Shown one piece after another: positions 48,632 through 59,474 of a stretch of DNA of 64,000 bases (within the stretch, counting starts at the first letter, position 1; each line of letters begins with the position of its first letter). The notes under the pieces are model-generated. The model was not told the origin of the DNA. It worked only from the letters and a program-made list of their open reading frames with translations, and made no database searches. Position numbers and translations under genes: made by a program. Source of the stretch: Massilia putida (GTDB lineage: Bacteria; Pseudomonadota; Gammaproteobacteria; Burkholderiales; Burkholderiaceae_D); NCBI RefSeq assembly GCF_001941825.1, contig NZ_CP019038.1:3286001-3350000 (forward strand), in the 5' to 3' direction.

Positions 48632-49132
48632 ATGAACACCAGCTCACCTCGCGCCATCACGCGCGGTTTCGATTCCGCCCATTTCCGCCAAGCCCTGTCG
48701 CAATTCGCGACCGGCGTCACCGTGATCACGACCCGCCTGGGCGACGGCAAATTCCGCGGCCTGACCGCGTCTTCCTTCAATTCCGTGTCGCTGGAGCCGC
48801 CACTGGTGCTGTGGAGCCTGTCGAACGTCGCCAACAGCCTGCCCATCTTCACCGGCAACTCGCACTACGTGATCAACGTCCTGTCCGCCGGGCAGGAAGA
48901 GCTGGCGCGCCGGTTCTCGCGGCGCGGCCAGGATCCGTTCGAGGGCGTCGAGTATGAACTGTCGCGCACCGGCCAGCCGATCCTGAAGGGCGTCTCCGCC
49001 TGGTTCGAGTGCCACAACCGCAGCCGCTATCCGGAAGGCGACCACGTGATCTTCGTGGGCGAAGTGGAAGACTGCGCCGTGCATCCGCAGGCCGCCCTGC
49101 TGTTCCACGGCGGGCGCTTCGGCACGACCTGA
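48632..49132 (+). CDS. Flavin reductase family protein
   Basis: 166 residues from the ATG at 48632; the frame is open upstream without a better start. Flavin-reductase (HpaC/RutF-like) features: FRQALSQFATGVTVITT, GLTASSFNSVSLEPPLVLWSL, and DHVIFVGEVEDC. It reduces FMN/FAD with NAD(P)H, often for a partner monooxygenase, but no monooxygenase is adjacent. Confidence 0.87.
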   Translation: MNTSSPRAITRGFDSAHFRQALSQFATGVTVITTRLGDGKFRGLTASSFNSVSLEPPLVLWSLSNVANSLPIFTGNSHYVINVLSAGQEELARRFSRRGQDPFEGVEYELSRTGQPILKGVSAWFECHNRSRYPEGDHVIFVGEVEDCAVHPQAALLFHGGRFGTT

Positions 49133-49197
49133 TCCTTGCTCGTTTAAAAATGAAAATGCCTGTCGCAGTTTGAAAAGATGCGCGCGGGCGGGCTTCC

Positions 49198-49203
49198 TAT
49201 AAT
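49198..49203 (+). promoter_or_regulatory. Perfect -10 box upstream of gcdH
   Basis: TATAAT lies 63 bases before the gcdH start in the only gap ahead of it. No good -35 is present at 17 bp; TTGAAA lies 22 bp upstream, so the promoter is probably helped by an activator. gcdH operons are often controlled by LysR-type regulators, but none is in this window. Confidence 0.4.
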
Positions 49204-49266
49204 GGCTCGACCCGGGCGGCCATCATTCGCCCGCCACATTCTTACAAAGATTGAGACAGGAGCCTC

Positions 49267-50460
49267 ATGAGCCGTTCCGATACGCCCCGCAAAGCCCAGT
49301 TCCATTGGGATGACCCGTTGCTGCTGAACGAGCAGCTGCTCGACGAGGAGCGCATGGTGCGCGACGCCGCAGCGGCCTATTGCCAGGACAAGCTGCTGCC
49401 GCGCGTCCTGGAAGCCTTCCGCCACGAAACCACCGACCCGGCCATCTTCCGCGAGATGGGCGAACTCGGCCTGCTGGGCCCGACCATCCCCGAGCAATAC
49501 GGCGGCCCCGGCCTGAACTACGTCAGCTACGGCCTGATCGCGCGCGAAGTCGAGCGCGTCGATTCCGGTTACCGCTCGATGATGAGCGTGCAGTCGTCGC
49601 TCGTGATGGTACCGATCTACGAATTCGGCAACGAAGAAACGAAACAGAAATACCTGCCGAAGCTGGCCACCGGCGAATGGATCGGCTGCTTCGGCCTGAC
49701 CGAACCGAACCACGGCTCCGACCCGGGCTCGATGGTCACGCGCGCGCGCAAGGTCGACGGCGGCTATTCGCTCTCCGGCTCGAAGATGTGGATCACGAAC
49801 TCGCCGATCGCCGACGTGTTCGTCGTCTGGGCCAAGGATGACGAAGGCCAGATCCGCGGCTTCGTGCTGGAAAAAGGCTGGAAAGGCCTCTCAAGCCCGG
49901 CCATCCACGGCAAGGTCGGCCTGCGCGCGTCGATCACGGGCGAGATCGTGATGGACGAGGTATTCTGCCCCGAAGAAAATGCCTTCCCCGAAGTGCGCGG
50001 CCTGAAGGGTCCGTTCACGTGCCTGAACTCGGCCCGCTACGGCATCGCCTGGGGCGCGCTGGGCGCCGCGGAAGACTGCTGGCACCGCGCGCGCCAGTAC
50101 GTGCTGGACCGCAAGCAATTCGGCAAGCCGCTGGCCGCGAATCAGCTGATCCAAAAGAAGCTGGCCGACATGCAGACGGAAATCACGCTGGGCCTGCAAG
50201 GCGTGCTGCGCCTGGGCCGCATGAAGGACGAAGGCACCGCTGCGGTCGAGATCACGTCGATCATGAAGCGCAATTCCTGCGGCAAGTCGCTGGACATCGC
50301 GCGCATGGCCCGCGACATGATGGGCGGCAACGGCATCAGCGACGAATTCGGCGTGGCGCGTCACCTCGTCAACCTGGAAGTCGTCAACACGTATGAGGGG
50401 ACGCATGACATCCACGCGCTGATCCTGGGGCGTGCTCAAACTGGCATTGCTGCATTCTGA
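49267..50460 (+). CDS. gcdH: Glutaryl-CoA dehydrogenase
   Basis: 397 residues, acyl-CoA dehydrogenase fold. Typical GcdH stretches: [54 protein letters not shown], and the catalytic E377 in [20 protein letters not shown]. It oxidatively decarboxylates glutaryl-CoA to crotonyl-CoA in lysine/tryptophan degradation, passing electrons to ETF. An AGGAG site precedes the ATG. Confidence 0.93.
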   Translation: MSRSDTPRKAQFHWDDPLLLNEQLLDEERMVRDAAAAYCQDKLLPRVLEAFRHETTDPAIFREMGELGLLGPTIPEQYGGPGLNYVSYGLIAREVERVDSGYRSMMSVQSSLVMVPIYEFGNEETKQKYLPKLATGEWIGCFGLTEPNHGSDPGSMVTRARKVDGGYSLSGSKMWITNSPIADVFVVWAKDDEGQIRGFVLEKGWKGLSSPAIHGKVGLRASITGEIVMDEVFCPEENAFPEVRGLKGPFTCLNSARYGIAWGALGAAEDCWHRARQYVLDRKQFGKPLAANQLIQKKLADMQTEITLGLQGVLRLGRMKDEGTAAVEITSIMKRNSCGKSLDIARMARDMMGGNGISDEFGVARHLVNLEVVNTYEGTHDIHALILGRAQTGIAAF

Positions 50461-50465
50461 ATACG

Positions 50466-50494
50466 GTAGGTGGACGGCAAGCCGTCCACCCTAC
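50466..50494. repeat. REP-like palindrome after gcdH
   Basis: GGTGGACGGC-AA-GCCGTCCACC with flanking GTA/TAC gives a 29-bp near-perfect palindrome, directly followed by a terminator. It has the form of intergenic REP units scattered through genomes of this kind. Confidence 0.65.
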
Positions 50495-50495
50495 G

Positions 50496-50526
50496 AAAAA
50501 AAACCGCCACGAGGGCGGTTTTTTTT
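50496..50526. terminator. Bidirectional terminator between gcdH and ompW
   Basis: AAAAAAAACCGCC, 5-base loop ACGAG, GGCGGTTTTTTTT. It serves the two convergent genes. Confidence 0.92.
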
Positions 50527-50541
50527 ATGCTGGCGGCAAGC

Positions 50542-51219
50542 TCAGAACTTGTAGCCCAGCGTCAGCACGGTCGAGTTCGGATCCAGCTTCATGTGCTGGC
50601 CCTGATGCGTGGAGAAGTGCACGTCGGTACGCAGGCGGGTCTTCACGAGCGCGGCGTTGAGGAACCATTTCTGATTGAAATTCCAGACGGCGCCGACCTG
50701 GCCCGACACGGTCCACTTGTTGTCGATGCTGAACGTCGTCGCCGGACCGCCCGGGTTCGTCAGCGCCGTCATGCGGAACGAGCCGGTTTCCTTGTAGAAG
50801 TAGGCATAGGTCACGCCCAGGCCGACGTAAGGACGGAAGGCCGCGGTCGGCTCGAAGAAACGGTATTGCACGAACGCGGTCGGCGGCAAGGCTTGCACCG
50901 TACCCAGCTCGCCCGTGCCGGCAATGGCGCCCGCGCCGTACAGGCTGTGCTTGTACGGCGTGGCGAAGGTGAATTCGCCGGTGATGTTGTCGGTGATGCC
51001 GTAGTTGACCACGATCACCGGTTCCGTGTCCTTGCCGACGTCGCCCAGCGAGTTCGGCAGGGCCGGCGCGGTAATCGCACCGCTTTCCACGTGCGGGGTG
51101 ATCTGGGTGGCGCCGACCGACACGGCCCACTGCCCCTTGGCCTGTGCCGCAGCGCTGCCCGCCACGGCGAGCGCGCCTGCGGCCACCAGCAGTTTCACGA
51201 CGTTGGAACTTACTTTCAT
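50542..51219 (-). CDS. ompW: OmpW-family outer-membrane protein
   Basis: 225 residues. Signal peptide ending GSAAAQA, then a small eight-stranded beta-barrel: WAVSVGATQITPH, VNYGITDNITGEFTFATPYKH, LPPTAFVQYRFFE, PYVGLGVTYAYFY, and the terminal aromatic residue in VLTLGYKF needed for barrel insertion. Forms a small hydrophobic channel. Confidence 0.92.
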   Translation of the reverse strand: MKVSSNVVKLLVAAGALAVAGSAAAQAKGQWAVSVGATQITPHVESGAITAPALPNSLGDVGKDTEPVIVVNYGITDNITGEFTFATPYKHSLYGAGAIAGTGELGTVQALPPTAFVQYRFFEPTAAFRPYVGLGVTYAYFYKETGSFRMTALTNPGGPATTFSIDNKWTVSGQVGAVWNFNQKWFLNAALVKTRLRTDVHFSTHQGQHMKLDPNSTVLTLGYKF

Positions 51220-51268
51220 GTTATCTCCTGATTCTTATGGATGGCCCGTCCGCGCGGACGGGCTGGTC

Positions 51269-51340
51269 GGGAACGTCGAAAAACCTGCTGCGCGTTGCAC
51301 TGTCGTGTTGCGATGCTCGCGACGGTTTTTCGAAGTCCCC
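51269..51340. repeat. 72-bp element with 17-bp terminal inverted repeats, copy 2
   Basis: Begins GGGAACGTCGAAAAACC and ends GGTTTTTCGAAGTCCCC (15 of 17 positions pair). It is the shorter form of the element at 44377-44497, in opposite orientation. It lies between ompW and the downstream GDSL gene, whose stop is 11 bp away. Confidence 0.82.
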
Positions 51341-51350
51341 TATGTGAGGA

Positions 51351-52721
51351 TTACAGCCAGCCCTTCGTGGCCATCTGCTCGAGGACGTAGCGTGCGATCA
51401 GCCAGTTCTCGAACGGGGTCGGGTGCACGTCGTCGGCGAACATGTAGTGGCTGACGTCGCCGGCGATCACGTTCTTCGCGTTGCAGACGAGCGACGTGGT
51501 GCCCAGCGCGTTCGGGCCGCAGGCCGGGGTCGACGTGTTCGACAGGCCGTACGGCGCCGGGTTGATGACTTCGTCGTGGCTGACGCTCCACAGGTCGACG
51601 TACAGGACCTTCGGTTCGTTCGCGACGCCGACCTTCAGCTGGGCGTTGAAAGCATCGACGGCCGTCTTGATCAGGGACTGGACGGCAGCCGGCTGCGATC
51701 TGCCCGACGGCGTCGAAGCCACGTCCGGCAAGTTGTTCACGACGACGTAGTTCGCGCCCTTGGCGACGATCTGCGTCTTGACGAGGGCCGCCAGCTGGCC
51801 GCCCGCGGTGGCCATCGCGGTGACGACGCCCGCGGCATTGGCGGTCAGGTAGTCGGCGCCCGCCTTCTGGCCGGCGGCCAGCGAATCGGCCTTGGCCTTG
51901 TCGACCATCGGGCCGTACACGGTGGCCTGGGCAGCCGCAGTATTGCCGGCCATGACGGCCGCGGTGACGGCGGCCTGCACGACGGACGCGTCGGTGTGGC
52001 CGGCACGCGCCGCTTCAGTCTGGATCGCCAGGCCGATCGATTGCGCCGCGGTGGCCGGGTTCGTGGCACCGGCGGCCAGTTGCGTCGTCAGCGAGACGGC
52101 GAAGGCTTGCGAGCCGGCCGTGGTGCCGGCGGCGGTGGCGCTGGCCGACAGTTGGCCCATCAGGAACAGGATGTCGTTACCGCCGGCCAGGACGGTCACC
52201 AGCTCGGTGCCGCTGAACTTGCCGCCGCTCTTCGCCAGGTGGTTCGCGATCTGCGTCACCACCGGTACGGTCGTCTGGCCCAGCGGCGAGCCCGTGGCCG
52301 CGTTGCCGGGGCCGATCGGATTGATCACGCGCGAGCCGCCTTGCGCATAGTTCAGGCAGTTGGTGTTGAACGTGACGGGCACGGCAAAGCCCTTGGTCGC
52401 GTCGCCCTGCAGGCCGGTCTGGGCCGGGCACGGGGCCGGCAGCTTCAGTTGGGCTGCGACGAATTCGGTCCAGTTCTTGCCCGTGAGGTCGGGGCTGATC
52501 GACGTGTTGTCGCCGTTGATCGTGAACTTGCCACCGCCCAGTGCCTTCACGCCGCCGACGGCATAGGTGCCGACGTCCGACAGGCTGTCGCCGAACGATA
52601 CCTGGGCGCTGAACTTAGTGGCCGGGGTCTGGTCGCCGGCACGGGGGCTGGTGCTGCTGCCGCCGCAGGCCGACAGGACGGCGGCGGTCACCAGTGCAAG
52701 CGCGAATGAGGTCTTACGCAT
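51351..52721 (-). CDS. SGNH/GDSL-family lipoprotein hydrolase
   Basis: 456 residues. Lipoprotein signal with lipobox LSAC (C19). Block I FGDSLSDVG with nucleophile S46, Gly and Asn of blocks II-III (GGSRV, LAGGNDILFL), and block V DDVHPTPFENW with the Asp-His pair. A long Ala-rich insertion (about 185-310) is helical. Probably an esterase or lipase anchored in the outer membrane. Confidence 0.9.
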   Translation of the reverse strand: MRKTSFALALVTAAVLSACGGSSTSPRAGDQTPATKFSAQVSFGDSLSDVGTYAVGGVKALGGGKFTINGDNTSISPDLTGKNWTEFVAAQLKLPAPCPAQTGLQGDATKGFAVPVTFNTNCLNYAQGGSRVINPIGPGNAATGSPLGQTTVPVVTQIANHLAKSGGKFSGTELVTVLAGGNDILFLMGQLSASATAAGTTAGSQAFAVSLTTQLAAGATNPATAAQSIGLAIQTEAARAGHTDASVVQAAVTAAVMAGNTAAAQATVYGPMVDKAKADSLAAGQKAGADYLTANAAGVVTAMATAGGQLAALVKTQIVAKGANYVVVNNLPDVASTPSGRSQPAAVQSLIKTAVDAFNAQLKVGVANEPKVLYVDLWSVSHDEVINPAPYGLSNTSTPACGPNALGTTSLVCNAKNVIAGDVSHYMFADDVHPTPFENWLIARYVLEQMATKGWL

Positions 52722-52913
52722 TGTGTCTCCTAAAGAAATTTTTCTTATGCAACGAACGGCCGTGCTATTCGTGTCTTGACTAATATGCCAGTGTTCGACA
52801 CCGTTGTATAGCGAAAACCTTTGTCGTGCGCCGGCAACAACACCTCCGATTGTTGGGGTAGGGACAAGGCCGGCAGCGGCCGATTATAGCAACGCCGCCG
52901 GCTCGTTTTTACC

Positions 52914-54425
52914 TCAATGTGACAATGTTGATTGAAAATAATCGCGTGTCGCGGCCATGCAAAACGGCGCCACGAGGCCGGCGTGGTAAGCCGACGACAC
53001 GGCGTCGTCGCCCGAGGCCGCGCGCAGGAGCGCCTTGGCCGCCACGAAGCCGGCCTTGGCCGAGCGGTACGGGTCGTTCAGGCCGGGCGTGTCGTCGATG
53101 TCCAGCAGCGTGACATTGCTGCCGCGTGCGCTGAAATAGCTCGCTGCCGATGTCGCGTTGAAAAACGGCACGACCGGGTCGGCATGGCCGCCGCACAACA
53201 TCGTCGGAACGTTCGGCATATAGCTGCGCAGATCGTTGCGTACAAGCCACTTGCGCAGGTTGTGGGCCGGCGCGCAGGACAGCGGCGCCGTCGCGCTCTG
53301 GTCGCACGGATGCGACGCCAGGTCGGCCAGATAGCCGTTGCGGTAAGCCGTGCGGATCAGGTTATTGGCGCCGAAATACTGCGTGTAGCCGGCCGTCTGC
53401 GGCTGCGAGTCGACGGCGAACAACGCGGTCGCGGGCAGCCTGCCCTGGCCGACGAGGTCGCTGCTGCCGAGGCTGCCCGGAATCAGGTCGGCAATCGTGG
53501 ACGCATACTGCGCCTCGTAGATGTCGGACGGTGTCGTGTACAGCGCGGCGCTGGCGTGCTGGGCGGCATTGACGATCATCGGCACGATCACGGTGGCGCC
53601 ATTGCGCGGCGCGCCGCCGAACAGGTCGTCGCCGAAACGGGCGAGCGCGTACGGGCCCGACATGCCGGACGCCGCCGTCAGGTTGAACTCGTTCGTCCCC
53701 AGGTCTTGCATGGCGCGCTGCGTGGCCATCGCGACATAGCCGCCTTGCGAATAGCCGGTGACCATCAGCTTGCCGGAATCCTTGGCGCCGATTGCCGTGA
53801 ACGAGGTGCGCGCGGCGCGCAGCGCGTCGATCATGTCGGCGGCCTGCGCGATGCGGTCGAGGTAAGGGTGATAGCCGAGCGAAGAGCCGCTGTAACCCGT
53901 ATAGTTCGGCGCGACGACGATGAAACCCTGGGCCGCGAACACGGCCGCCGCCAGGCGCGCTTCTGCGTTGTTGGCAATGTCGGCCATGTCATACGATTTT
54001 TGCAACGACGTGCCGTGCGCATACAGCACGACGGGCCGCGAATTGCTGCACGAGTTGCCACCGCCGGTGGGCACGAAGACGGCGGCAGTGGCGTCCGTCG
54101 TTTCGCCGGCGCCGCCGATCGTGTTGTAGTGCACGCGATACACGGACACCGAGCACTGCGGCTGGCCCGCGACGGCCAGGGTGCCCTGCTGCGCCGCTTC
54201 GAGGAAGCCGGCCAGCACGGTGGGGGTCAGGGTGGGCAGACTGGCGCCGCCGACATTGACGGCCACGGAGGCGGCCTGCCCCACGAGGCTGCCGCGCGTC
54301 GCGACGGGCAGCGGGTCCGGATTCGTGACGCCGGCGGGCGTGCCGCCGGCGGTGGTGCCGCCGCTGCAAGCGGCAAGCAAATAGCCAAGCCCCAGGCTGC
54401 AGGCCAGGGTATAGAGGGAACGCAT
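52914..54425 (-). CDS. Secreted lipase-like alpha/beta hydrolase lipoprotein
   Basis: 503 residues from the ATG at 54425. Lipobox LAAC with C20, then a Gly/Thr-rich spacer. Alpha/beta hydrolase: PVVLYAHGTS (oxyanion region), nucleophile elbow GYSQGG, and GGHADPVVPFFNA carrying the catalytic Asp. It resembles secretory lipases (LIP family). It lies next to the GDSL lipoprotein in the same direction but about 190 bp apart, so not clearly an operon. Confidence 0.85.
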   Translation of the reverse strand: MRSLYTLACSLGLGYLLAACSGGTTAGGTPAGVTNPDPLPVATRGSLVGQAASVAVNVGGASLPTLTPTVLAGFLEAAQQGTLAVAGQPQCSVSVYRVHYNTIGGAGETTDATAAVFVPTGGGNSCSNSRPVVLYAHGTSLQKSYDMADIANNAEARLAAAVFAAQGFIVVAPNYTGYSGSSLGYHPYLDRIAQAADMIDALRAARTSFTAIGAKDSGKLMVTGYSQGGYVAMATQRAMQDLGTNEFNLTAASGMSGPYALARFGDDLFGGAPRNGATVIVPMIVNAAQHASAALYTTPSDIYEAQYASTIADLIPGSLGSSDLVGQGRLPATALFAVDSQPQTAGYTQYFGANNLIRTAYRNGYLADLASHPCDQSATAPLSCAPAHNLRKWLVRNDLRSYMPNVPTMLCGGHADPVVPFFNATSAASYFSARGSNVTLLDIDDTPGLNDPYRSAKAGFVAAKALLRAASGDDAVSSAYHAGLVAPFCMAATRDYFQSTLSH

Positions 54426-54534
54426 GGGTGTCCTTCGACTAACGGATGACAACAAAAGGTCCGCGCAGAAGGCGGACCAAAGATTGCCGTGTAGCATGCA
54501 CCGGACAGGCGTTTTTGGGAAGATTCCGAACGGA

Positions 54535-55575
54535 TTACAGCGCGGTAGTGTTGTTTATCAACCCGTGCACGATGCCGGTGGAACCATGCGCGGCGCGGCG
54601 CAGGCGGTCGTTGACGCCCGACCATGGACCATCCTGCGGCGGCGCCTCGACGAGGATGACGTCGGCGGATGCCCCATCCATCGCCCGCAGCGCCGCGTAC
54701 AGCGCGTGCGCGAAGCCTTCGGGCGACGCGGGCAGGCGTACGGCCGCATGCGTGGCCGGCAGGTCGGAATAGTGAATGAGCGCGACCTTGCGCCCTGCCC
54801 CTTGCAGCCTCGACAAGGTGTCGGCCAGCGTGGCCGTGTCCTGCATCGCGACCGGCGTATGCGGCGCGTAATGCGATTCCAGCGTGCCGGACGCGCGCGG
54901 GGCCGCGGCGTCGGGACGCGCCGGCACCTGGTCGATCACGGCCGCGATGGCGTCAAGCGAGATATGGCCCGGACGCAGCAGCACGGGGCCGTGCGTCGCC
55001 AGACGGGATAAATCCACGATCGTCGATTCGATGCCGACCTCGCTCTGGCCGCCATCCAGCACGAACGCGATGCGGCCGTGCTCGCCGATGTCGTCGCCGA
55101 ACTCGTCGCGCACGTGCTGGGCCGTCGTCGGGCTGACGGCGCCGAATTTGTTCGCGGACGGCGCGGCGACGCCGCCCTTTCCGCCCTTGAACGCCTGCAG
55201 CAGTTCGATGGCGACGGGATGCGACGGGCAGCGGATGCCGACCGTGTCCTGGCCGCCGGAGACGGCGTCCGGGATGTGCGGCGCGCGTTTCAAGATCATC
55301 GTCAGCGGACCGGGCCAGAAGGCGTCGGCGAGCTGGCGCGCTTCCGAGGGAATATCGGTGGCCCAGTAGTCCAGATCGGCGCCCGGGGCCACGTGCACGA
55401 TCACGGGATGGTCCTGCGGGCGGCCCTTGGCGGCATAGATCGCGGCCACGGCGGCCGGATTTTCCGCATCGGCGCCGAGGCCGTACACGGTTTCCGTCGG
55501 CAACGCGACGAGCCGGCCGGCCTCGAGCGCGCGCGCCGCGGCTTTGATCACATCATCCGTCACGGCAGGATTCAC
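54535..55575 (-). CDS. tsaC: L-threonylcarbamoyladenylate synthase (Sua5 type)
   Basis: 346 residues. The start is the GTG at 55575, which overlaps the purK stop by 4 bp (GTGA); the open frame upstream is ignored. Sua5/YciO domain ([60 protein letters not shown]), then the C-terminal Sua5 domain ([14 protein letters not shown]). It makes the TC-AMP used for t6A37 in tRNA. Long form with both domains. Confidence 0.93.
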   Translation of the reverse strand: MNPAVTDDVIKAAARALEAGRLVALPTETVYGLGADAENPAAVAAIYAAKGRPQDHPVIVHVAPGADLDYWATDIPSEARQLADAFWPGPLTMILKRAPHIPDAVSGGQDTVGIRCPSHPVAIELLQAFKGGKGGVAAPSANKFGAVSPTTAQHVRDEFGDDIGEHGRIAFVLDGGQSEVGIESTIVDLSRLATHGPVLLRPGHISLDAIAAVIDQVPARPDAAAPRASGTLESHYAPHTPVAMQDTATLADTLSRLQGAGRKVALIHYSDLPATHAAVRLPASPEGFAHALYAALRAMDGASADVILVEAPPQDGPWSGVNDRLRRAAHGSTGIVHGLINNTTAL

Positions 55576-56774
55576 GGCGCGATCCCGAGGATGGCGCACG
55601 CTTGCGCGACATTCGCCTGGGCTTCCTGCAAGGTGGGCGCGACGAACGTCACATGCCCCATCTTGCGGCCGCGGCGCGGGTCCGTCTTGCCGTACAGGTG
55701 CAGGTTGGCGCCGGGCAGCGCCAGCACCTTGTCCCACGCGGGTTCGCGGGCCCGCTCTTGCTCACCATTGCCGTCGAACCACACATCGCCCAGGATGTTC
55801 AGCATGACGGCCGGCGAATGCTGGCGCACATCGCCCAGCGGCAATTGCGCCATCGCGCGGACTTGTTGGGCGAACTGGCTCGTGATGCACGCGTCCATCG
55901 TGTAGTGGCCGCTGTTGTGCGGCCGCGGCGCCATTTCGTTGACGATGAGCGAGCCGTCGGCCAGCACGAAGAATTCGATGCACAGCACGCCGACATAGCC
56001 GAGCTCTGCCACGATGACGCGCGCCGCATCCTGCGCCTTGCGCGCGCATTCATCGGACACGTTCGGGCCCGGTACGGTCGTCGTGAACAGGATGCCGTCG
56101 CGGTGCACGTTCTCCGCGATCGGGTAGACGACCGACTGGCCATCCGCCCCGCGCGCCGTCAGCACGGACACCTCGTACGCGAGCGGCAGCATCTTTTCCA
56201 GCAGACAGGTCACGCGGCCCATCGACTCGAACGCGGCGCGGACGTCGTCGCGCGTGCGTACGCGCACCTGGCCCTTGCCGTCGTAACCCATGCGCACGGT
56301 TTTCAGGATGCCGGGCAGCAGGTCGTCGGCGATGGCGTCGATGTCGGCATCGCTCGCGATCACCTTGTGCGGCGCCGGCATCACGCCGGATTTATCCGCG
56401 CAGGCGACGAAGAAGGATTTTTCCGCGATGCGGTCCTGGGCGACGGACACGCCGTGCGCATTGGGCGCCACGAACACCTGCTGCGCGAGGCGCGACAGGC
56501 TGGCGGCCGGGACGTTTTCGAATTCCGTCGTGACGGCCACGCATTGCGCGGCCAGCGCATCCAGGCCGGCGGCGTCTTCGTAGCCGGCCTCGACGAGGCG
56601 CTCGGCCACCTGGCCGGCCGGGCAGTCGTCGGACGGCTCCAGCACGGCCACGCGGTAGCCCATCGCCTGCGCGGCGTGGGCGAACATGCGGCCCAGCTGG
56701 CCGCCGCCCATCACGCCCAGCCAGGCCGGTTCGCCGGCGGCCGGAAGATAGGCTCGGGACTTCATATCACTCAT
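55572..56774 (-). CDS. purK: 5-(carboxyamino)imidazole ribonucleotide synthase
   Basis: 400 residues, ATP-grasp fold: [23 protein letters not shown] at the N-terminus, [13 protein letters not shown] in the grasp domain, and [25 protein letters not shown]. It carboxylates AIR with ATP and bicarbonate. Start and purE stop overlap (TGATG); its own stop overlaps tsaC. Confidence 0.95.
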   Translation of the reverse strand: MSDMKSRAYLPAAGEPAWLGVMGGGQLGRMFAHAAQAMGYRVAVLEPSDDCPAGQVAERLVEAGYEDAAGLDALAAQCVAVTTEFENVPAASLSRLAQQVFVAPNAHGVSVAQDRIAEKSFFVACADKSGVMPAPHKVIASDADIDAIADDLLPGILKTVRMGYDGKGQVRVRTRDDVRAAFESMGRVTCLLEKMLPLAYEVSVLTARGADGQSVVYPIAENVHRDGILFTTTVPGPNVSDECARKAQDAARVIVAELGYVGVLCIEFFVLADGSLIVNEMAPRPHNSGHYTMDACITSQFAQQVRAMAQLPLGDVRQHSPAVMLNILGDVWFDGNGEQERAREPAWDKVLALPGANLHLYGKTDPRRGRKMGHVTFVAPTLQEAQANVAQACAILGIAP

Positions 56775-57277
56775 CAGTCGTTCACAGGCAGGGTCATGGC
56801 CTTGGCGGCGGCGGTCTGTTGCTGGCGGAATTGTTCCAGCTGGCCAGCCAGGGTGTCGTCGGTGGTGGCGATGATGGCGATGGCCGTCAACGCGGCATTC
56901 GCGGCGCCGGCCTCGCCGATGGCGAAGGTCGACACGGGCACGCCTTTCGGCATCTGCACGATCGACAGCAGCGAGTCTTCGCCGCGCAGGTATTTCGACG
57001 GCACGGGCACGCCCAGCACCGGCACGACGGTCTTCGCGGCCACCATGCCCGGCAGGTGCGCGGCACCGCCGGCACCGGCGATGATGGCGCGCAGGCCGCG
57101 GCGACGCGCCGATTCCGCATACGCGAACATCTCGTCCGGCATGCGGTGCGCCGAGATCACCTGCGCTTCGAACGGCACGCCGAACTGCTTCAGCATGGCG
57201 CAGGCGTGCTGCATCACGTCCCAGTCGGAACTGGAACCCATGATCACGCCCACGAGGGGCTTGTTCTGATCCGCCAT
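56774..57277 (-). CDS. purE: N5-CAIR mutase
   Basis: 167 residues. GSSSDWD (14-20), [11 protein letters not shown] with the catalytic His, and [12 protein letters not shown]. It moves the carboxylate of N5-CAIR to make CAIR. Two bases separate it from purC upstream. Confidence 0.96.
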   Translation of the reverse strand: MADQNKPLVGVIMGSSSDWDVMQHACAMLKQFGVPFEAQVISAHRMPDEMFAYAESARRRGLRAIIAGAGGAAHLPGMVAAKTVVPVLGVPVPSKYLRGEDSLLSIVQMPKGVPVSTFAIGEAGAANAALTAIAIIATTDDTLAGQLEQFRQQQTAAAKAMTLPVND

Positions 57278-57279
57278 CT

Positions 57280-58176
57280 TTACACCTTCAGCTTCTCGCC
57301 CGTCAGGCGTTCGATGGCTTCGAAATACTTGGCCTGGGTCCGGTCGATGACGTCCTGCGGCAGCGGCGGCGCCGGCGGGGCCTTGTTCCAGTCCTTCAGC
57401 GTTTCCAGGTAGTCGCGCACGAACTGCTTGTCGAACGACGGCGGCGACATGCCCGGCGCGTACGAATCCGCGGGCCAGAAGCGGGAGGAATCGGCGGTCA
57501 GGACTTCGTCCATCAGGTGCAGCACGCCGTTTTCGTCCAGGCCGAATTCGAACTTGGTGTCGGCGATGATGATGCCGCGCGTGGCCGCGTAATCGGCGGC
57601 GGTCTTGTACAGCTGGATGCTGATGTCGCGGATCTTGTTGGCCAGTTCCGAACCGATGCGCTGTTCCATGTCGGCGAAGCTGATGTTCTCGTCGTGCTCG
57701 CCCAGGTCGGCTTTCGCGGCCGGGGTGAACAGTGGCTCGGGCAGCTTGTCGGCCTGACGCAGGCCGGCCGGCAACTGGATGCCGCAGACGGCGCCGGTTT
57801 CCTGGTAATCCTTCCAGCCCGAACCGATGATGTAGCCGCGCACGACGGCTTCGACGAGGATCGGCTTCAGGCGCTTGGCGACGACGGCGCGGCCTTTCAC
57901 CTGCTCCACTTCCTCGGGTGCGACCACGGATTCCGGCGCGACGCCGGTCAGGTGGTTCGGCACGATGTGGCCGAGTTTTTCGAACCAGAAATCGCTCATC
58001 TGGTTCAGCACCATGCCCTTGCCGGGAATCGGTTCGTTCATGACGACGTCGAAGGCCGACAGGCGGTCGGTCGTGACGATGAGGATCTTGTCGTCGCCGA
58101 CGGCGTAGTTGTCACGGACCTTGCCATGGCCCAGCAATGGCAGGGAGGAAATAGTGGATTGGTAGAGGCTTTTCAT
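57280..58176 (-). CDS. purC: SAICAR synthase
   Basis: 298 residues, the long form. [28 protein letters not shown] at the N-terminus, [13 protein letters not shown], and [14 protein letters not shown] with [12 protein letters not shown]. It joins aspartate to CAIR. First gene of purC-purE-purK-tsaC. Confidence 0.96.
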   Translation of the reverse strand: MKSLYQSTISSLPLLGHGKVRDNYAVGDDKILIVTTDRLSAFDVVMNEPIPGKGMVLNQMSDFWFEKLGHIVPNHLTGVAPESVVAPEEVEQVKGRAVVAKRLKPILVEAVVRGYIIGSGWKDYQETGAVCGIQLPAGLRQADKLPEPLFTPAAKADLGEHDENISFADMEQRIGSELANKIRDISIQLYKTAADYAATRGIIIADTKFEFGLDENGVLHLMDEVLTADSSRFWPADSYAPGMSPPSFDKQFVRDYLETLKDWNKAPPAPPLPQDVIDRTQAKYFEAIERLTGEKLKV

Positions 58177-58316
58177 AGAGGGGATATCTTGATAAAGCGA
58201 AACCGGCGAAGGGGCCGGTCGGATGGGCGGCGGTTGGGAGAACCGGTGCCAAAGCGATATTTTACGTGATTCCTACGCTATCGTCGTCAAAAGCAACGAT
58301 GAGCTCGCAGGAATGG

Positions 58317-58395
58317 CCGTCGCCCCTGCGGAGGCAGGGGCCCACTTCGTGGCTCAGCTGATGAAATTGGGTCCCCGCCTTCGCGGGGACGACGG
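58317..58395. repeat. REPIN-like inverted pair upstream of purC
   Basis: Two inverted units of about 27 bp, CCGTCGCCCCTGCGGAGG… and its counterpart …CCTTCGCGGGGACGACGG, each able to form a small GC hairpin, separated by about 25 bases. This is the layout of a REP doublet (REPIN). It lies in the 230-bp gap between fba and purC. Confidence 0.75.
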
Positions 58396-58409
58396 GTTAC
58401 TGCAAACTA

Positions 58410-59474
58410 TTACTGAACGATCTGCGCCAGTTCGCCAGCTTTATAGCGCTCAGCCATTTTCTCCAGCGGAATCGGCTTGATCTTGGCGGCCATGCCTTCG
58501 CAGCCGAACGAGATATAGCGTGCCTTGCAGATCTGCGTCGCGGCTTCGCGCGCCGGCTTCAGGTAGTCGCGCGGGTCGAACTTGGACGGGTTCTCGAACA
58601 GGTATTTGCGGATCGCGGCCGTCATCGCCAGGCGGATGTCGGTGTCGATATTGATCTTGCGGACGCCGTGCTTGATGCCTTCCTGGATTTCCTCGACCGG
58701 CACGCCATAGGTTTCCTTCATGTCGCCGCCGAATTCGCGGATGATGGCCAGCAGCTCCTGCGGGACCGACGACGAACCGTGCATCACGAGGTGCGTGTTC
58801 GGGATGCGCGCGTGGATTTCCTTGATGCGGTCGATGGCGAGGATGTCGCCGGTCGGCTTGCGCGTGAATTTGTAGGCGCCGTGCGAGGTGCCGATGGCGA
58901 TGGCCAGCGCGTCGCACTGGGTGCGCGCGACGAAGTCGGCGGCCTGCGCGACGTCGGTCAGCAGCTCTTCGCGGGTCATGGTGCGGTCCGCGCCGTGGCC
59001 GTCTTCCTTGTCGCCCTTCATCGTTTCCAGCGAACCGAGCACGCCCAGTTCCGCTTCGACGGTGACGCCGATCGAGTGCGCGAACTTGACGACTTCCTTC
59101 GACACCTCGACGTTGTAGTCGTACGAGGCGACGGACTTGCCGTCCGCTTCGAGCGAACCGTCCATCATGACGGACGTGAAGCCGGAACGGATCGCGGCCA
59201 TGCAGACGGCGGGCGACTGGCCGTGGTCCTGGTGCATCACGACCGGGATGTGCGGGTAGGCTTCGACGGCGGCGTCGATCAGGTGGCGCAGGAAGGCTTC
59301 GCCGGCATATTTGCGGGCGCCGGCCGAGGCCTGCATGATCACCGGGCTGCCGGTCTGGTCGGCCGCGGCCATGATGGCCTGGACCTGTTCCAGGTTGTTG
59401 ACGTTAAACGCCGGGAGGCCGTAGCCGTGTTCGGCGGCGTGGTCCAGCAGTTGACGCATTGATACGAGTGCCAT
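58410..59474 (-). CDS. fba: Fructose-bisphosphate aldolase, class II
   Basis: 354 residues, the common betaproteobacterial form (Calvin-cycle subtype). Zinc site and catalysis: MHQDHGQSP with H81, D83 and H84, [46 protein letters not shown]. Cleaves fructose-1,6-bisphosphate. Last of the pgk-pyk-fba run on this strand. Confidence 0.96.
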   Translation of the reverse strand: MALVSMRQLLDHAAEHGYGLPAFNVNNLEQVQAIMAAADQTGSPVIMQASAGARKYAGEAFLRHLIDAAVEAYPHIPVVMHQDHGQSPAVCMAAIRSGFTSVMMDGSLEADGKSVASYDYNVEVSKEVVKFAHSIGVTVEAELGVLGSLETMKGDKEDGHGADRTMTREELLTDVAQAADFVARTQCDALAIAIGTSHGAYKFTRKPTGDILAIDRIKEIHARIPNTHLVMHGSSSVPQELLAIIREFGGDMKETYGVPVEEIQEGIKHGVRKINIDTDIRLAMTAAIRKYLFENPSKFDPRDYLKPAREAATQICKARYISFGCEGMAAKIKPIPLEKMAERYKAGELAQIVQ

